In this document: piece after piece, positions 32,917 to 43,894 of the stretch | Numbering within the stretch: position 1 is the first letter of the stretch | How the letters are laid out: the number at the start of each line of letters is the position of its first letter | NCBI GenBank assembly: GCA_963575745.1 | Contig: CAUYUJ010003015.1 | Span: 1 to 64,000, forward strand | Reading direction: 5' to 3' | DNA from: Prorocentrum cordatum | Lineage: Eukaryota; Sar; Dinophyceae; Prorocentrales; Prorocentraceae | Length of the DNA: 64,000 nt | Position numbers and translations under genes: made by a program | The notes under the pieces: generated by a model | The model's input: only the letters and a program-made list of their open reading frames with translations | Database searches by the model: none | What the model was told of the DNA's origin: nothing

Positions 32917-33632
32917 GATGTTGAGCTCTCAATTCTGAAGAATAAGTATTGCTAATCTTCCTTCACCCGTGCATACGGTTTTTTATCAATCAAAGTGTGC
33001 ACCCTGTTTTTCGTCAGTGAAAGTTTTGATGCTCAAACTGCGCCCCTGGTCCCCGGGTTACAACAACAACGGCTCCCGCCTGAGACTTCTTCACAATTTA
33101 GCCAGGACCCCCGCTCCCGCCTGAGACGTCCTCGCATTTTATTCAGGAATCGCGCTGTCGCTTGGGACCTCCTTACAATTTACCCAGGAATCGCTATCCC
33201 GGCGCTCTGGAGTCGCGCTCTCGCTGGAGAGTTGCTTGCAATTTACTGAAGAATAGCGCCCTTGCGTTGGAGTTTCTTGCAATTTGCTCAAGCGCCGCGC
33301 TCCCGACACCCAGGCACCCAAGAGTCGCGCCCGCTGTGGCCCCATGTGCATGCCCTTCGTGGCCCCGCTGTCGCCGTTTGTTGCCCCCTCAGTGTCCTAC
33401 GTGGCCCAGTTGCTACCCTCAGTGGCCCCATCGTTGCCTCCTGTGGCCCCGCATTATCTGCCCTTCGTGGCCCCAGCTCGTTCGCGCTCATCGTGGCCCC
33501 ATACGCATTCCCTTCGTGTCCCCGCTGTCGCCCTTCGTGGCCTACTTCGTGTTCTTCGTGCCACGAAGGCCACGACGTTCGTGGCCCTGCTGTCGTTCTC
33601 TATCGCTCTCGCTTTCGCTCGTCGTCGCCGTC

Positions 33633-33709
<77 letters not shown>

Positions 33710-33955
33710 GGTCGGTCTCCTGTCCGTCCCTCTTGGGGTCGGGTCGACGGTCCGCGGCCACCCCGCCGATCAGCGCTGCCGCTGGCCAGGCCGACGGTCC
33801 GCGGCCGCCCCGCCGCTTGCCGGGGCCCGGCCTGCAGGGAAGAAAGGTATTTTCCCCAAGAGGGGTTCGATCGAAGACGAAGTGGGCGGGTATCGAGGGT
33901 TTGGGAAATACGCGTTATTGGACACTGGAGCAGATAAGGGCGAACAGTCTTAACA
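32852..33955 (+). repeat. long tandem repeat unit U3, with insertions
   Basis: Opens with a 75-base TTG tract and has the same 45-base subrepeats. The near-invariant block is replaced by a CGTGGCCCC minisatellite (33330-33600), a (GTC)n run (33609-33712) and unique DNA. The closing GAAGACGAAGTGGGCGGGTA block is retained. Confidence 0.75.
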
Positions 33956-33986
33956 TGATTGTTGTTGCTGTTGCTGTTGCTGTTGC

Positions 33987-34037
<51 letters not shown>

Positions 34038-34797
34038 CGTCGTCGTCGTCGTTGTTGTTGTTGTTGTTGTTGTTGTTGTTGAGTTCTCATTCCTAGATAT
34101 TGCTTATTGTTGATCCCCCCCTCCGGGGCACACGGTGTTTTTCAATGGAAGTGCCGATCCCGGGGCTCGTGCCTTGTTTTTTTCGTATCACGGGAGCCTC
34201 GGGTTTCAGAATTGGGTTGTTGGCCCCAGGTTTACAACAACAACTGCCCTCGCCTTGATACCGCCTCACAACTTATTCCCAAATTTTGCTCTCTCGTGGG
34301 AGTTCCTCACAATGTATGCAGGAAGCGCGCTCTCGCGTGGGACTTCCTCGCAATTTGATTCAGACGCCGCGCCCTCGACACTTAGGAATCACGCTCTCGC
34401 TTGGGATTTTGATTTATTTTGGACTCGCGCTGTCGCTCGAGACTTCCGCGCTATTCGTGCAGGACTCACGCTTCAGCAACCCGCCTGCTTGACCTGGCCG
34501 CCTGGGCCCGCCTTCCCGACCCGCCCGTTAGGGTGTACCCGCCCGATCTGCCCGTCTGGTTCTGCCTCGTGTTTTCAGCTCCTAGCGCTACTCTCTCTCG
34601 TGCTCCATCCTTCTCCCTCCCCGTTGTCCCTTCCTTCCATCCGTGCTCTCTTCATCTGCCTCAGGGGCTGCACGAAATACACGTTGCAGGTAAGAAAGGT
34701 TCATACCCCCAAGGGGATGCGATCGAAGACGAAGAGGGCGGATATCGAGTGTTTGGGATCTACGTGCTAAACGGCACGTAACTAGATATGAACGAAC
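33956..34797 (+). repeat. long tandem repeat unit U4
   Basis: A 125-base TTG tract, then the full unit including the near-invariant block and CACGTTGCAGGTAAGAAAGG, a consensus-like GT splice donor. It closes with GATATCGAGTGTTTGGGATC. A further long TTG tract (34805-35095) follows, like the start of a fifth unit. Confidence 0.8.
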
Positions 34798-34804
34798 ATT
34801 ATTA

Positions 34805-34973
34805 TCATGCTTGTTGGTATTGTTGCTGCTGCTGCGGTTGTTTCTGCTGCTGTTGTTGTTGCTGTTGCTGTTGCTGTTGTTGTTGTTGTTGCTGCTGCTG
34901 CTGTTGTGTTTGTTGTTGTTGTCGTTGTTGTTGTTGTGGTGGTGGTGGTGGTGGTTGTTGTTGCTGCTGCTGC

Positions 34974-35033
<60 letters not shown>

Positions 35034-35097
35034 GGTTGTTGTTGTTGGTTCTTGTTGTGGTTGTTGTTGCTGCTGTTTTTTTGTGTGTGGTTATTGC
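34805..35097. repeat. (TTG)n/(TGC)n tract
   Basis: About 290 bases of TTG with TGC and GTG blocks; Cys-, Leu- or Val-rich frames here are translations of the repeat. Confidence 0.95.
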
Positions 35098-35116
35098 TTT
35101 TTCATGATTTTATGTT

Positions 35117-35255
35117 TTCAGCCTCTGGAGGCCGTTTCCCAGCCCCCGGACGGTCAAAGAACGACGCAGCACGAAACGCTGGTCCCCGCGAAGAGGTCCA
35201 CATCCCTGGGGCACAACGCCGCGAAGAGCTGCGCCGTCGGAGAAGGAGGTGCGTT
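35117..35255 (+). repeat. dispersed repeat family P
   Basis: TTTTCAGCCTCTGGAGGCCG, then CACGAAACGCTGGTCCCCGC and GAAGAGCTGCGCCGTCGGAG. Confidence 0.7.
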
Positions 35256-35429
35256 TTCAAGAGAAAGGGGCGTCCGAGGCCCAGGCTATTCCCAGGCCTT
35301 CGCCTGGATGGACTCTCGGGGGCCAGGCTGGCCTTCGGAGTAGCCGTGTGGGGCTTGCCGCCGGCGCTCCATTGTGGGTGCCCCCGGTCGGTCAGCATCG
35401 TCCAACTGACCCCCATCAACACTGGTCCC

Positions 35430-35515
35430 TCTCCTCCCTCTCCTCCTCTTCCTCCTCCTCCTCTCTCCTCTTCCTCCTCCTCCTCCTCCTCCTCCTTCTC
35501 CTCCTCCTCTCCCAT
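35430..35515. repeat. (TCC)n microsatellite
   Basis: Imperfect TCC repeat. Confidence 0.9.
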
Positions 35516-35579
35516 GGTATCTCAGCCCGTCAGCCCAGCCCCCCCAGGTGGTGGCAGGTCCCGCGCGTATCTGCCCCGA

Positions 35580-35930
35580 TGCGCCCGTTTTGAAGCTCAA
35601 CATGTGCCGTGTTCAAAGCGTCCGTGCAAAGACGCTGTGTGTGAGCTGGGCACGTTGGTGTACCTTTTCCTGCACATCATCTTCGGCACCGCCTGATCCC
35701 AGGGCTTCGCCCTCTCCCGGCCGCGTGAGGCCCCGCCTTCTTCCGCCATTGCGTCCCGCTTAGCTTTCAGCGGAAGAGGTTCGCTCTCGCCCCGCAGATC
35801 AAAAAGTTAGCTGGGCACGCGCTGGCCCACGTGCTTGCGAACGTATCGCGCCAGACCTACGTGCTCGGTCTGCGTGTTGAGCTCCGTGTCGGCACGCCAC
35901 GGGCTGCGTGTTGCGTATCGGGGCAGGCTG
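35580..35930 (+). repeat. dispersed repeat family M, copy 1
   Basis: Holds GTGCCGTGTTCAAAGCGTCC and, 280 bases later, GTTGAGCTCCGTGTCGGCAC then GCTGCGTGTTGCGTATCGGG. 63385-63660 has the same two blocks in the same order (GTGCCGTGTGCAAAGCGTCC; ATTGAGCTCTGTATCGATGC then GCGTGTTGCGTGCTGCGTAT). The intervening DNA differs. Confidence 0.65.
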
Positions 35931-36012
35931 TGGTCAGCATCGTGCAACCGAGCCCCATTCCCACTTGGGCCATGGCATCTCAGCCCCGTCAGCCCCACCC
36001 CCCACGTGTCGC

Positions 36013-36207
36013 AGGCCTAGAGGTTGACACCAACACCAATTTCGGCGGTGTGCCTCCACCGAGGGAAGAGATCCCGATCTCGGTGATGGTGGTAATATTC
36101 TGGCTTCCGAGGTGGCCAACGTATTTCCACCAACACCGAAATCTAGGATGGTCTTCCCCCTGTGGAGGCAACCCCCTGTGTTGGTGTTGGTGCCCATTTC
36201 CAGGCCT
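36013..36207. mobile_element. family F palindromic element (copy F2)
   Basis: AGGCCTAGAGGTTGACACCA start and CCCATTTCCAGGCCT end, as in F1. The better-preserved arms include ACACCAATTTCGGCGGTGTG on the left and, in reverse complement, GATTTCGGTGTTGGTGGAAA on the right. Confidence 0.85.
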
Positions 36208-36223
36208 CCAAATGTGGGGGTCG

Positions 36224-36328
36224 GTCCCGCGAGCCCCCAGGGGAACATCGCACATCCCTACCTAGGGGAGGTAAGTCGGCCAGTGGGTCTGATGTCATGA
36301 CAGTAGGGATGGGGATTGGTTCAACGCC
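36224..36328. mobile_element. family G element, half copy
   Basis: In reverse complement: GTTGAACCAATCCCCATCCC, then CCCACTGGCCGACTTACCTC. Corresponds to the right half of the element at 19495; the far end is not found. Confidence 0.6.
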
Positions 36329-36539
36329 ACCCAGTCGGGGACTTCGCACAGCCGGCCGTTGGAGGCTGCGCTGGGCTGCTCGTGAGAGACTGGGGGGGGG
36401 ATCCACGCGCCTGCCGAGCAGTTTCCTCGGCCCCGCCGACCTCTACATCACCCGAGTGGTCTGCCGCAAAGGGCCTGGCACGTCTCCCTGGAGAGACGTG
36501 CGCTCCTCCTCCTCCTCCTCCTGCTTCGTCCTCTCCTCC

Positions 36540-36676
36540 ACCGTCCTCCCCCCTCCTCTCTCCTGGTGCCTCTTCGGCGTTCTGCGGGTGCCAGGCGAGT
36601 GGCCACCCCAGGGACGAGCAGCTGTTCGGGGGCAACTTCTCGACGCAGCAGACCCGGCTCGAGTTCACCTCGCAGG
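36540..36676 (+). CDS. possible exon fragment, unrecognised
   Basis: One plus-strand frame reads SAFCGCQASGHPRDEQLFGG, then NFSTQQTRLEFTSQ, and runs to a CAG|GTGCG donor-like site just before a (GGA)n tract. It looks more like protein than its surroundings, but it is short, has no start and matches no family I know. Weak support. Confidence 0.2.
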
Positions 36677-36702
36677 TGCGCGCTGGTGGCAGTGGTAGCG
36701 AA

Positions 36703-36782
36703 TAGGAGGAGGAGGAGGAGGAGGAGGAGGAGGAGGAGGAGGAGGAGGAGGAGGAGGAGGAGGAGGAGGAGGAGGAGGAGGA
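36703..36782. repeat. (GGA)n microsatellite
   Basis: Pure GGA run. 36790-37340 beyond it includes a (CTT)n run (36957-36976), a GACCCACCCGTGACCT minisatellite and about 40-base GATCGGTGCCTGCGGTCGGT units (37185-37315); no gene recognised. Confidence 0.9.
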
Positions 36783-37713
36783 ATAGCGCAGGAGGGCCAG
36801 AGTGAATCCAAGATGCGCCAAGGATGCTACAACGCACGCTCCCGCCTCCAGCCCCCTCCAAGTCTTCCCATTCAGAGTGAAGGGGCCGAGCCGGCCTTGG
36901 ACTGTCCCTGGGTGCTTGGCAGAAGTGGGGCTCCGCGGTGCGGATTCTCGCTCTCTTCTTCTTCTTCTTCTTCTTGCTGCAGGCCCCTCCCCGCGACCCA
37001 CCCGCGCCCTGCCCCGCAAGCCAGCCGCGAACCACCCGTGACCTGCGGCGCGACCCACCCGTGACCTATCCGGGGCCCGCCCCTTGACCCACCAGCGTTC
37101 CACACGCGGCCTGCCGCGCGCCCCGCCTCGCCGTCCGTCGACGACCCGTCTGCTAGCCACGCACATCCCTGCAGCGGCCTCGTTGTGTAGTGAAGGTCGG
37201 TGCCTGCGGTCGGTCTCGTTGTGCAATGAAGATCGGTGCCTGCGGTCGGTGCCTGCGGCGGTCTCGTTGAGATGAGTCGGTGCCTGCGGCGGTCTCGTTG
37301 TGTCATGAAGATCGGCGCCGGCGGCGGGCCTGTTCACATGTGCTTCCGAGCCTCGCAAATTCGCCGCCGACCTTCACCCCCTGCGCTCTTATCCGCACTT
37401 GTTGGGGCTCTGGTCTTGTACTATGGCCGTGCTCGCCTGCACCTCGCAGTTTCTATATGTCTCTCTATCTTCGCTCTCTCTCTCTTTCCTTTTCTTTGTC
37501 TCCTATCTCCACTGCTAGTTGCTGCGTAGCTCTGTACGGTACCACTGACCGTGGCCTCAGCCGGGGTACATGCACACTGTGCGTCTGCAACGCAGCTTTT
37601 TCCTTCTGGTGGCGCCGGCATTTCCTCCAGATTCTCCTCCTCCTCCTCCTCCTTCCGCTCCACCAGGAGGAGGAGAAGGAGGAGGATGAGGCGGAGGAAG
37701 AAGAAAAAGGATG

Positions 37714-38672
37714 AAACTAATGTTAGTAATACTAATTCTAATGACATGAATGAGCAAAATAATACGAACAGTACGAGTAATACAAATGATACTCATAATC
37801 ATACTAATATTATTATTAGTAGTAATACTACTACTACTACTAACAATAATAATACTGACAATAATAATACTACTAACAAACATACATAATAATAACATTA
37901 ACAATAACAGTACTACTACTACTACTAATAAAAATAATGGTAATACTATTATTAATAATAATTTTATTTAATACTAATAGTATTAATAATACTAATACTA
38001 CTAATAATAACACTAATATTAATAATAACAAGACTACTACTACTACTACTACTAATAATAACAATAATAAAACTCAAACTCATATTCATAATAATAACAC
38101 TACTACTACAACTACTACTACTACTAATACTTATACTATAATAATGATGAAGATGATACAAATACTAATGACAATATTACTAATCATTATAACAGCAATA
38201 ATAATAATATTAATAATACTACTAATACTAATCATAATAATATCAATAATAATAATTATATTATTATTATAATTAATAATAATAATATTTATATTAATAA
38301 AATACTAATCGTATTAATAATAATAATATCAATAATACGATTAATATCAATAATAATAGCATTAATATTAATATTATTATTTACACAAATAATAAAGATG
38401 CTACTAGTAATAGTATCACTAATAACAATAATAATACTAATACTATCAATAATACTTATACTAATAGTAGTAACAACAATAACAATCATAATGCTAATAA
38501 TAATAATAGTAATAATGATAATGATAATAATAATATCAATAATAATACTAATAATAATAATCGTAATAATAACACTATTATCAATAATAATAATACTAAT
38601 AATAATAATAAGAATCATCGTATGAACATAAGAATTTTGAATAATGATATCAATAATAATAATAACAACCCT
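37714..38672. repeat. AT-rich island: degenerate (AAT)n/(ACT)n
   Basis: Almost 1 kb of AAT, ACT and ATT triplets in a genome otherwise above 60% GC. It starts abruptly after a GGA/TCC inverted pair at 37630-37700. It ends at CAACCCTGCGACGTACCCAA. Ile/Asn/Thr-rich frames are repeat translations. Confidence 0.95.
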
Positions 38673-39069
38673 GCGACGTACCCAACCCACGTGCATCAAA
38701 TGGCAAGAGGAGTATGCCAACAGTAGCAGGAACAACGACAGTGTAGACGCGGCGATTTGCTGTGCAAACTACATGGGATGCGCATGCGTTGCACGATTCA
38801 CAGGACGACGATCGAAAGAACGAGGCTTGAGGCCCCAGGATCGAAGAAAAACGGGCACGGGAACGAGGGGTAGGAGAGGGATGGAATGGAGGGCGGGGGG
38901 GGCGAAAGGCCATCGCGGAAGCAGCAGCATGCATGGAGAAGGTGAGGCGGGGAATAGGACGACGATGAAAATGGCGGGAGGAGACAGAAGACTGCCGCGT
39001 TTTTCAAGCGCGAGCTAAACCCGCAGCGCTGCCTGCGCCATGTCGTCGCAGAGTTCCACATGATAAAAC

Positions 39070-39467
39070 TTGTTTAGAGTGCAAAGAACGAGCGAGGCGT
39101 AGCTCGCCCGCTAGCTTCTCCGCCTCCTTCCCGCACATTTCAGCGCGGGAGCTGAACGCTCGCAGGCGCGCCGCCAGGTCTGCGGGCGGCCCGCGGGAAA
39201 GAAACTCAAGGCCGGGGTCGCGTATCATCAATCGGTTGTCCATCGTCCAAAGTTGCACTGGCGACGTACTGGTTGAACGCGGAGCGAGCAGCATCACGCG
39301 CGTGCCTGAACGCCACGCAGGTACAGTGCACGCGCGATTGGGACTTCAGGTCGATCACGCGCGTCTCCACCAGGCTTGGCAACACCACGCGACTGAGGAT
39401 CTCACTGCGGTCTGCCATGCTGCTGTCCGCGAATGCAATGCGCTGCCTGCAAGTAAGGCGGCGGCGT
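39070..39467 (-). pseudogene. unrecognised coding-like exon with frameshift
   Basis: After a good acceptor (TTACTTGCAG, minus strand) the frame reads QRIAFADSSMADRSEILSRV, then LPSLVETRVIDLKSQSRVHC and TCVAFRHARDAARSAFNQYV to about 39240. It then changes frame to DPGLEFLSRGPPADLAARLR and AEMCGKEAEKLAGELRLARS. Third positions are about 80% G or C in both parts, and the frames do not overlap as coding. Family unknown; the shift near 39250 suggests a pseudogene, a short unrecognised intron or an assembly error. A 50-base sequence just upstream (39481-39530) is duplicated at 39659-39708. Confidence 0.4.
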
Positions 39468-39480
39468 CCACTTGTCTCAG

Positions 39481-39708
39481 AAGATGTTCCCGCGGGCCCG
39501 AAGGGCGACCGCCAGCTCGAGCCGCGGCGCCGGCAGGCCAGATAAGGATCATGCAACAGCAAAGACGATGACAGAGCAACGAGGTATCGGCGAGTGCATG
39601 ACCGGCCTCCGTTTCCTGCACTTCTTTCCTGTAGTTCCCCTAGCTCATCGAGCTCAGCAGATGTTTCTGCGGGTCCGAAGGACGACCGCCAGCTCGAGTC
39701 GCAGCGCC
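39481..39708. repeat. 50-bp direct repeat, 178 bases apart
   Basis: AGATGTTCCCGCGGGCCCGA then AGGGCGACCGCCAGCTCGAG at 39481; AGATGTTTCTGCGGGTCCGA then AGGACGACCGCCAGCTCGAG at 39659. Confidence 0.8.
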
Positions 39709-39761
39709 ACGTGGCACGAACCGCAGAGCAAGGGCGCGCGAGCATTGCTCGTGGTCAGAAT

Positions 39762-40459
39762 CTGAGTCCCCGCGGTGCCTCACTCCGCTGGCCACCCACC
39801 AGCAGCCCTCGAAAGTGGCGACAGTTTCACAGATCGCAGCCGCCCAGGGGTGGCGAGGTCTAATCTGAGTCCCCGTGGTGCCTCACTCCGCTGGACCCAC
39901 CAGCAGCCTCGAAAGTGGCGACAGTTTCGCACAGGGATGGCGAGGTCTAATCTGAGTCCCCGTGGTGCCTCACTCCGCTGGACCCACCAGCAACCCTCGA
40001 AAGTGGCGACAGTTTCACAGATCGCAGCCCCCCAGAGATGGCGAGGTCTAATCTGAGTCCCCGTGGTGCCTTGCCTCACTCCGCTGGACCCACCAGCAGC
40101 CCTCGAAAGTGGCGCCAGTTTCACAGATCGCAGCCCCCCAGAGATGGCGAGGACTAATCTGAGTCCCCGTGGTGCCTCACTCCGCCGGACCCACCAGCAG
40201 CCCTCGAAAGTGGTGACAGTTTCACAGATCGCAGCCCCCCCCCAGAGATGGCGAGGTCCAACATGAGTCCCCGTGGTGCCTCACTCCGTTGGACCCACCA
40301 GCAGCCCTCGAAAGTGGCGACAGTTTCACAGATCGCAGCCCCCCCCCCCCCAGGGATGGCGAGGTCTAATCTGAGTCCCCGTGGTGCCTCACTCCGCTGG
40401 ACCCACCAGCAATCCTCGAAAGTGGCGACAGTTTCACAGATCGCAGCCCGCCAGGGATG
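39762..40459 (+). repeat. satellite array X, about 104-bp units, seven copies
   Basis: Units start at CTGAGTCCCCGTGGTGCCTC (39762, 39865, 39952, 40053, 40159, 40263, 40371). They contain CACCAGCAGCCCTCGAAAGT, then GGCGACAGTTTCACAGATCG and a C-run of variable length. Periods are 87-108, the variation mostly in the C-run. Unrelated in sequence to satellites A and B. Confidence 0.95.
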
Positions 40460-40464
40460 ACGTG

Positions 40465-40622
40465 AAAGGCAAGAGAAGAGAAGAGGAGGAGCGAAGAGAG
40501 GCGGAGAAGGGAAGCAAGAGAGGGGATGAAGAGGGAAGAGAGGAGGAGGAGGCGGGAAGGAAGGAAGGTGGAGACCGCAGTGCTCTATTCAAAACGAGTA
40601 CCCAACGCAGGAGGGTTGGGCA
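40465..40622 (+). repeat. purine tract and hairpin trailer of array X
   Basis: A GAAGAGAGG-type tract (40465-40575), then TATTCAAAACGAGTACCCAA, then CGCAGGAGGGTTGGGCATAA. The TTCAAAACGAG(G/T)ACCCAAC block and the CCCAAC/GTTGGG pairing are shared with the ends of A1 and A2. Confidence 0.7.
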
Positions 40623-41351
40623 TAATAATAATAATATTAACAATGATAATCCTAATAACAATAATAATAATAATCAGAACAATAATAATAAGAATAATAA
40701 TACCAATACTGAGAATAATAATACTACTAATATTAATAATAATAATACTAATACTAATACTAATAATAATACTAATAATAATAATAACATTAATACTACT
40801 AATACTAATAATAATAATCATAATAATAATAATCATCATCATCATCATCATAATACTAATATTAATACAAATAATAATAATACTCATAATCATAATATTA
40901 TTAATAATAACAATATTAATAATAATACTACTAATACTAATAATATTAATAATACTAATAATGATAATACGAATAATAATAATCAATAATAATTATAGTA
41001 ATACATAATAATAATAATTATTATAATACTAGTAATAATAACAATAATAATACTACTACTACTAATAATAATAATACTAAAAATACCATTAATAATAATA
41101 ATAGTAATACTATTATTATTATTATTAATAATAATAATATTGATAATAATAATATTATTAATAATAATAATAATATTAATAATACTAATAGTAATACTAA
41201 TAATACTAATAATGATAATGAAAATAATAATATTAATAGTAGTAATAATAATAATAATAATAATAATACTAATAATACTACTAATAATAATAATACTAAT
41301 ACTAATACTACTACTAATAATAATAATACTAATAATACTAATAATAATATT

Positions 41352-41389
<38 letters not shown>

Positions 41390-41469
41390 GAATAAGAATA
41401 AGAATAATAATAATGATAATAATAATAATAATAATAATAAAATATTAATAATTAATAATAATAATAATA

Positions 41470-41500
<31 letters not shown>

Positions 41501-41533
41501 TACTAATAATAGTAAAATAATACTTATAATCAT
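40623..41533. repeat. AT-rich island: (AAT)n
   Basis: About 900 bases of AAT/ATT/ACT triplets that begin immediately at the array X hairpin trailer and end at an abrupt switch to (GGA)n. Confidence 0.95.
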
Positions 41534-41535
41534 TT

Positions 41536-41821
41536 GAGGAGGAGGAGGCGGAGGAGGAGGAGGAGGAGGAGGGGGGAGGAGGAGAGAGGAGGAGGAGGAG
41601 GAGGAGGAGGAGGAGGAGGAGGAGAAAGAGTAGGAGGGAGGAGGAGGAGGAGGAGGAGGAGGAGGAGGAGGAGGAGGAGGAGGAGGAAGAGGAGGAGGAG
41701 GAGGAGAGGAGGAGGAGGAGGAGGATGAAAGGGGGAGGAGAAGGGGGAGGAGAAAGAGAAGAGGAGGAGGAGGAGGAGGAGGAGGAGGAGGAGGAGGAGG
41801 AGGAGGAGGAGGAGGAGGACG
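41536..41821. repeat. (GGA)n microsatellite
   Basis: GGA repeat with AGA variants, directly following the AAT island. 41830-43000 beyond it has no recognised gene; a (GA)n run lies at 42582-42624. Confidence 0.95.
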
Positions 41822-42586
41822 GGGAGGAGGTGGTTGTGGTGGGTTGGGTGAGCATCGGTTGTGGCACTGGGCGCGGCCCCTTTTAGCGGCACCTCCTACT
41901 CAGGGATGGCTGGCTTACCGCCTGCCGCAGGGGCCTACCTAGCATCGCAGCGTCACGGCGCAACCAGTCCCAGAGACTCAGGGGTCGTCCCCCTGGGGTG
42001 CCCCTTCTCCCCACCTCGACCACAGGAGGGCTTCCCACCTCGAGCACAGGAGGGTCAGCAGTACCAGTCCCTTGTACCTGAGAGCGGGGACCCCAGAAAA
42101 GGGAAATGCTACAGCAGGGATCCCCGCCTGGGGCGAGGGGGACAAAGAGATCCCCCACAGGGGGCCCCAACAGCCTCCCGCGCCTTGAGGACGCCAGTGA
42201 CGCAGAGAGGGGGATGGGCAGTGTGGGAGCTCACCGCTCACCGCAACCGGGGCGCCGCCCGTCCGCGCGCCACCGCAGGATCCAGCTGCGAGGCGTTCAA
42301 GGAAGGCCGGAGAGGGCCCACCACCCGCCCCCACCCCAGCTCGGCTGCGGGGCGCTGCCTGGCCTGCAGGGGGAGGAGGGGGCGGGAAAACTCCACCGGC
42401 GCATGCGGCAAGCGAGCAGAGGAGAGCCAGCCGAGGCGTCCCCCCAACACCCAGACAACGCCCCAGAACCCCCAGACGGGAGCGAGTCACCTCCCCTCTG
42501 GATGCAAACTCATTCCGGCCCAAAGATTCAGGAATTTCTCCGCGCGCGGCGGAGCCTGGACCGCACCCCACGGGACCCGCAGAAAA

Positions 42587-42624
<38 letters not shown>

Positions 42625-43003
42625 CGGGGGGCATCACCCACCCCAGCTCTCTCTCCTTCTGGCACGGGGACGATGGCAACGGCGGCTGCAAAGCACGCGC
42701 TCAGCGACGTCCAGCCCTGAGCCGCTGCTGCTGCCTGTCTGCTCTCGCCGCGAGTGACACCGCCTCATCGTGCCCTGCTGCCCCAGGACTGGCTGCCAGC
42801 AGCGCCCGCGCGCAGGCCTACTGGGAGACCGGCTGCGACTGCGGCTGCGCAGACCAGAAAGCTGCCCGGCCCTCGCCATCTCGGGTCACACACACACGCT
42901 GCATGTGGAAAGAGAGGCTGCGCTGCCGCGCGCCGCAGAGCACGCACTGCTGCACCGCTGCCCAGGACCTGCGCCCACCCACCACGTGCACCAAAACAAA
43001 TAG

Positions 43004-43453
43004 GCCAGCCCGCCAGCTGCTGAGGGACTGCATTCCCTGCAGCACATCACAGCAGAGCTCGCCCCGGAGAGCGGCCTGGAGATCCTTGACAGGTCCGTCG
43101 CAGAGAGTAAGCAGGGAACCAGGCGATCATGGTCTTGCCTTGACCTGCCACTCCCTGACACACTTGCTTGCGACCTGCTGCTGGACTGCCACAAAGTAAG
43201 CCTCGCGCTGCTCCCCCGGGTGGGCCAGGGACCAGACTGGCCAGTCCTCTACATCTCAGTTCGAGAGCAGCCTCCCAGACTGGCTTGCCCAAGACAGCCC
43301 TTCGGTCGCGCGGACATCCAGGAAGACCGACCAGTACCGATCGTCCATAGCCCGCACAGCCTGGCGCGCCAGCGAGCCATGCCAACAACGCCCTGCCCCG
43401 CCAGCGAGGATCCCAGCAGAGCGGGGTCGGCCGCGTGGTCTCGCCGGCGCTGA
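43004..43453 (+). CDS. unrecognised coding-like fragment without start codon
   Basis: A 150-codon open frame between stops on the plus strand. It reads AEGLHSLQHITAELAPESGL, then EILDRSVAESKQGTRRSWSC, LDLPLPDTLACDLLLDCHKV, PDWPVLYISVREQPPRLACP and a Pro/Ser/Arg-rich end. Roughly two thirds of third positions are G or C. There is no ATG before about codon 125, so it would be an exon or remnant. A GTAAGC donor-like site falls after CHK (about 43195). The antisense frame (MDDRYWSVFLDVRA at about 43350) is also open, so the strand is not settled. No family recognised. Confidence 0.3.
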   Translation, partial: ASPPAAEGLHSLQHITAELAPESGLEILDRSVAESKQGTRRSWSCLDLPLPDTLACDLLLDCHKVSLALLPRVGQGPDWPVLYISVREQPPRLACPRQPFGRADIQEDRPVPIVHSPHSLARQRAMPTTPCPASEDPSRAGSAAWSRRR

Positions 43454-43500
43454 CCAGTCCAGGGCCAGCAGGGCAGGCGCCTCGAGGTTCGAGTATGGCA

Positions 43501-43624
43501 TCGACTGAATAATTGATTTACCCCAGAATTTAATGTATCGTCGAATCTACAAAAGGAGACGTAGCATTTTCATGGCTTCGACGAAAAATAGCAAAATTCG
43601 GAGGTACATCAAATATGTAGTCGA
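43501..43624. mobile_element. AT-rich palindromic element N (124 bp)
   Basis: Left TCGACTGAATAATTGATTTA then CCCCAGAATTT; right end in reverse complement TCGACTACATATTTGATGTA then CCTCCGAATTT. Imperfect 31-base terminal repeats in a local AT-rich patch within GC-rich DNA. Single copy here. Confidence 0.65.
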
Positions 43625-43754
43625 TCCCTTACTCGAGAGGTCCTGGTCCTCCGAGGGCGCCACGCCAGGCGGGAAAGGTCCCGCCCCTCGCGCCGGTGGC
43701 ACGCTGCAGGAGGTCAGCCATGACGTCCCAGGGCAGACCCGGGCAGAGGGTTGA

Positions 43755-43892
43755 GGGAGGAGGAGGAGGAGGACCAGGGTCAATCCAAGAGCCATCGACG
43801 AAGTTGGAATACGCTTTCCCTCCAAGCTCCCTCTTCATAGGCCCCTACAACGGTTCATTTCCATTGAGGGATCTGCCTCGTTGGAATAAGGA
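43755..43892 (+). repeat. head of composite satellite B, truncated copy
   Basis: GGACCAGGGTCAATCCAAGA, then CTCCCTCTTCATAGGCCCCT and TTCATTTCCATTGAGGGATC, then cut off by the (GGA)n block. Confidence 0.75.
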
Positions 43893-43894
43893 AA

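Noticed and set aside
34788-35696. Cysteine-rich protein (302 codons)
   Set aside because: Poly-Cys comes from (TGT)n in one frame of the TTG tract; the adjacent frames give poly-Leu and poly-Val.
43553-43624. AT-rich small ORF (MASTKNSKIRRYIKYVVD) as a gene
   Set aside because: It falls inside the inverted-repeat element N, and its composition is explained by that element.
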